This document shows positions 5,135-6,790 of a stretch of DNA of 6,790 nt, one piece after another (position 1 is the stretch's first letter; each line of letters starts with the position of its first letter). Made by a program: the position numbers and the translations under genes. This DNA comes from Ruminococcaceae bacterium UBA6413 (lineage in GTDB: Bacteria; Bacillota; Clostridia; Oscillospirales; Ruminococcaceae). Location of the stretch: assembly GCA_002437415.1 (NCBI GenBank), contig DJPL01000051.1, forward strand, positions 1 through 6,790, written 5' to 3'. The notes under the pieces are model-generated. The model was not told the origin of the DNA. It did no database searches and saw nothing but the letters and a program-made list of their open reading frames with translations.

Positions 5135-5842
5135 ATGTTTATATCGATACTGCAAACCGCATTGCAAAGCCTTATCTTCTTTGCCCTGCATTTTAAGAAT
5201 AACGGCTCTTTCCCCCGACAACTTTCCGCAAAGGAAGAGCGGGAATGCCTTGAAAAAGCGGCTCAGGGCGACCTTGCCGCCCGCGACAAGCTTATCAATC
5301 ATAACCTCCGCCTTGTTGCGTTTATAGTAAAGAAGCACTACCCCGACAGCAAGGAAGCCGACGACCTGATCTCCATCGGAATAATCGGGCTTATCCGTGC
5401 CGCCGAAACCTTTGATTATAAAAAGAACATCAACTTTTCGACCTATGCGGGAAAGTGTATAAATAACCAGATAAGAATGTATTTCCGCAAGACCAAGCAC
5501 CAGCAGACAGAAGTATATATGAATGAGCCAATGGACTGCGACAAGGACGGCAACGCAGTCACCCTCGCCGATATTTTCTGCGACGGTACAGATGTTGCCG
5601 AAGAAGCCGCACTTAATATAGAGCTTGACAGAATGTACAGATATATTGAAGAAGAGCTTGACGAGCGCGAAAAAGAGATACTTACAAAGCGCTACGGCTT
5701 GTCGGGTATGTCTTACAGCACAGACAGGATAATGACCCAGCGCGAGGTTGCAGACGAGCTTGACATCAGCCGCAGCTATGTTTCAAGAATAGAGAAAAAA
5801 GCGCTTGAAAAGCTCCGCGCCCGCTTTGAAAAGGGCGACTGA
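5135..5842 (+). CDS. sigK: Sporulation sigma factor SigK (pro-sigma-K), mother-cell late
   Basis: This 235-residue sigma-70 family protein is closest by eye to sigma-K. The N-terminus, MFISILQTALQSLIFFALHF, is a hydrophobic pro-sequence followed by KNNGSFPRQLS, which aligns with KNNAFPQPLS of Bacillus pro-sigma-K. Processing, there by SpoIVFB, would fall near residue 18. Region 2 spans about residues 53-120, with NHNLRLVAFIVKK (55-67) and DLISIGIIGLIRAAETF (77-93). Region 4 spans 174-228, with DEREKEILTKRYGLSG and the helix-turn-helix REVADELDISRSYVSRIEKK (203-222). The linker GMSYSTDRIMTQ (191-202) looks about five residues longer than in Bacillus. The ATG at 5135 is preferred over upstream 5090 because CGGAG is just before it and the pro-sequence starts there. 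The gene is whole, with no skin-like insertion. A mother-cell (sigma-E/K) promoter is expected in 5062-5120 but none is clear. Confidence 0.93.
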   Translation: MFISILQTALQSLIFFALHFKNNGSFPRQLSAKEERECLEKAAQGDLAARDKLINHNLRLVAFIVKKHYPDSKEADDLISIGIIGLIRAAETFDYKKNINFSTYAGKCINNQIRMYFRKTKHQQTEVYMNEPMDCDKDGNAVTLADIFCDGTDVAEEAALNIELDRMYRYIEEELDEREKEILTKRYGLSGMSYSTDRIMTQREVADELDISRSYVSRIEKKALEKLRARFEKGD

Positions 5843-5891
5843 GCCTGTACGCATATTACCGATACACCCACTGCGGTATTTCTGTCACCGC

Positions 5892-6514
5892 TTAATCAAA
5901 GCAATCGATAATATCCTGTGCGGTAAACAAATTGAGTCGATCTTTATTTTGCGGGTCGCTCAGATCAATTGCACTCTGTTCTGAATTCCTGACGAAAGCG
6001 TCGATTCCGTTTTCAGTCAGTAACGAAAACAGATAAGTTTTACCTATTTCAATTTCAGGTCTGTTAAACGCTATTGTTATTGCCCCCGAACCGCCAGCGC
6101 TTCAAGCTGTTCTTCTACGAACATATCTTCAAAACCGCCCTCTATCCAAAGGTTAAACTTTTCCGGGACATCATCGTTAATGTACTTATAAGGCGTTATC
6201 ACTTCTACCGTGTAAATAGTAAATATTTCTTTGTCCTCCTGCGCAGTTTCAGAAGTTGCGACCTCATAGCTATTTCTGTCTACCGCTCCGAAAGTAAACC
6301 CTGTGACCTTTCCGGATACTACAACTTTCGATGCATCTACGAGCTCTTTAGCTGTATTATATGCTTGATAACATGAATTGACTGCGTTATATCTTACATC
6401 TCTTTGAGAGCTTTCATTATCAAGTGACGAATCGGCGCTCGAAAGGTTTTTGTCCTCACAGCCTGAGAGTAAAAACAACGCAAACATACATATGAAACAT
6501 ATCATCTTTTTCAT
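5892..6514 (-). pseudogene. Frameshifted secreted lipoprotein of unknown function
   Basis: The ATG at 6514 follows AAAGGCGGAA and encodes a lipoprotein signal MKKMICFICMFALFLLSGC; the lipobox LSGC is at residues 16-19, so Cys19 would be lipid-anchored. A Ser/Asp-rich linker (20-45) leads to a beta-rich domain: VDASKVVVSGKVTGFTFG (59-76), EIFTIYTVEVITPYKYI (96-112), KFNLWIEGG (119-127). The first frame stops at 6079-6077 after VRGQ. In the next frame the protein clearly goes on: AITIAFNRPEIEIGKTYLFS through DCFD, ending at TAA 5894-5892. Adding one G to the C5/G5 tract at 6083-6087 gives a continuous 207-residue protein. The cause may be sequence error, a true mutation or phase variation. The family is not recognised; the fold recalls extracellular domains built on a YTxxVxxxxKG pattern. 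It is convergent with sigK, 49 bases away. Confidence 0.75.
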
Positions 6515-6549
6515 GCATATTCCGCCTTTCTGCCTCGGTTTATATTTCC

Positions 6550-6790
6550 TCATTTTCTGCTTACAAGTATTTCGCCATATTCCTTATAAACCCTTAGCTT
6601 ACCGTCATAAGTAAAATACAAACATCGTTGCGGTCGCCGTCACCGAATTCTTATTCATAAGGTTCACAGTGGACGGATTGAGCGCGTCGGTGGTATATTT
6701 TCCGTCCGGTTCGCCTAAGATCCTTTCAACATCATCAAGCGTGCTTTGTTCGGTCAGATTATTGAGATTTTATTCTTCGTCATCATTCTT
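6550..6790 (-). pseudogene. Fragmented small protein with BamE-like motif, cut by the window edge
   Basis: On the minus strand three frames join into one plausible protein. From about 6767: LNNLTEQSTLDDVERILGEP and on to STVNLMNK (frame broken near 6650). Then FGDGDRNDVCI (broken at the A4/T4 run 6613-6616). Then TYDGKLRVYKEYGEILVSRK ending in TGA at 6552-6550. Each break is repaired by one added base. A TAA at 6772-6770 also interrupts the first frame next to another A4/T4 run (6768-6771), perhaps a further lost base. The pattern TLDDVERILGEPDG is typical of BamE/SmpA-like lipoprotein domains of Gram-positive bacteria, with a later YDGKL strand. The N-terminus is outside the window. The stop lies 35 bases ahead of the next lipoprotein start, so the two probably form an operon. 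Confidence 0.6.

Noticed and set aside
5855..5880. Hairpin TACCG/CGGTA between sigK and the convergent lipoprotein gene as a shared terminator
   Set aside because: The stem is only 5 bp with a 12-base loop, with just TTTCT after it on one side. Too weak to call.

Overview
The window looks like chromosomal DNA from an anaerobic, spore-forming member of the Firmicutes, most likely class Clostridia and perhaps a Ruminococcus/Oscillospiraceae relative. The evidence is a compact spoVAC-spoVAD-spoVAE cassette, an intact mother-cell sigma factor gene (sigK), strong AGGAGG-like ribosome binding sites, moderate G+C, and clostridial-type accessory families such as an ATC-hydrolase-like protein and the short archaeal-type phosphoglycerate mutase. 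The genus is inferred, not shown.

Layout. Positions 1-44 (minus) are the first 14 codons of a gene running off the left edge, with a promoter at 86-114. Positions 182-1384 (minus) encode an ApgM-type cofactor-independent phosphoglycerate mutase or proposed homoserine kinase, with its own sigma-A promoter (1464-1492) and a strong terminator (138-164). Divergent from it, 1597-3437 (plus) is the tightly packed spoVAC-spoVAD-spoVAE operon. A near-consensus extended -10 promoter (3453-3481), overlapped by a perfect 12-bp dyad (3481-3512), then drives a single ATC-hydrolase family gene (3534-4142).

Positions 4143-4882 have no convincing gene. Part of this stretch (about 4286-4760) is packed with strong stem-loops. 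It is either an unrecognised structured RNA or a remnant of a small palindrome-bearing mobile element. Positions 4883-4996 (minus) encode a 37-residue single-pass membrane protein with a perfect TTGACA-17-TATAAT promoter and a terminator. It is divergent from sigK (5135-5842, plus), which keeps its hydrophobic pro-sequence and is not interrupted by a skin-type element.

The right end (5892-6790, minus) carries two genes for small secreted or lipoprotein-like products that both appear broken. At least three single-base losses, plus a possible fourth, each restore the reading frame if one base is put back. Those breaks are either real decay or sequence error.

How it fits together: SpoVAC/D/E import dipicolinic acid into the forespore and release it at germination. 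SigK, made as a membrane-bound precursor, drives late mother-cell genes, which in well-studied spore formers include dipicolinate synthase. The other genes appear to be independent single-gene units.
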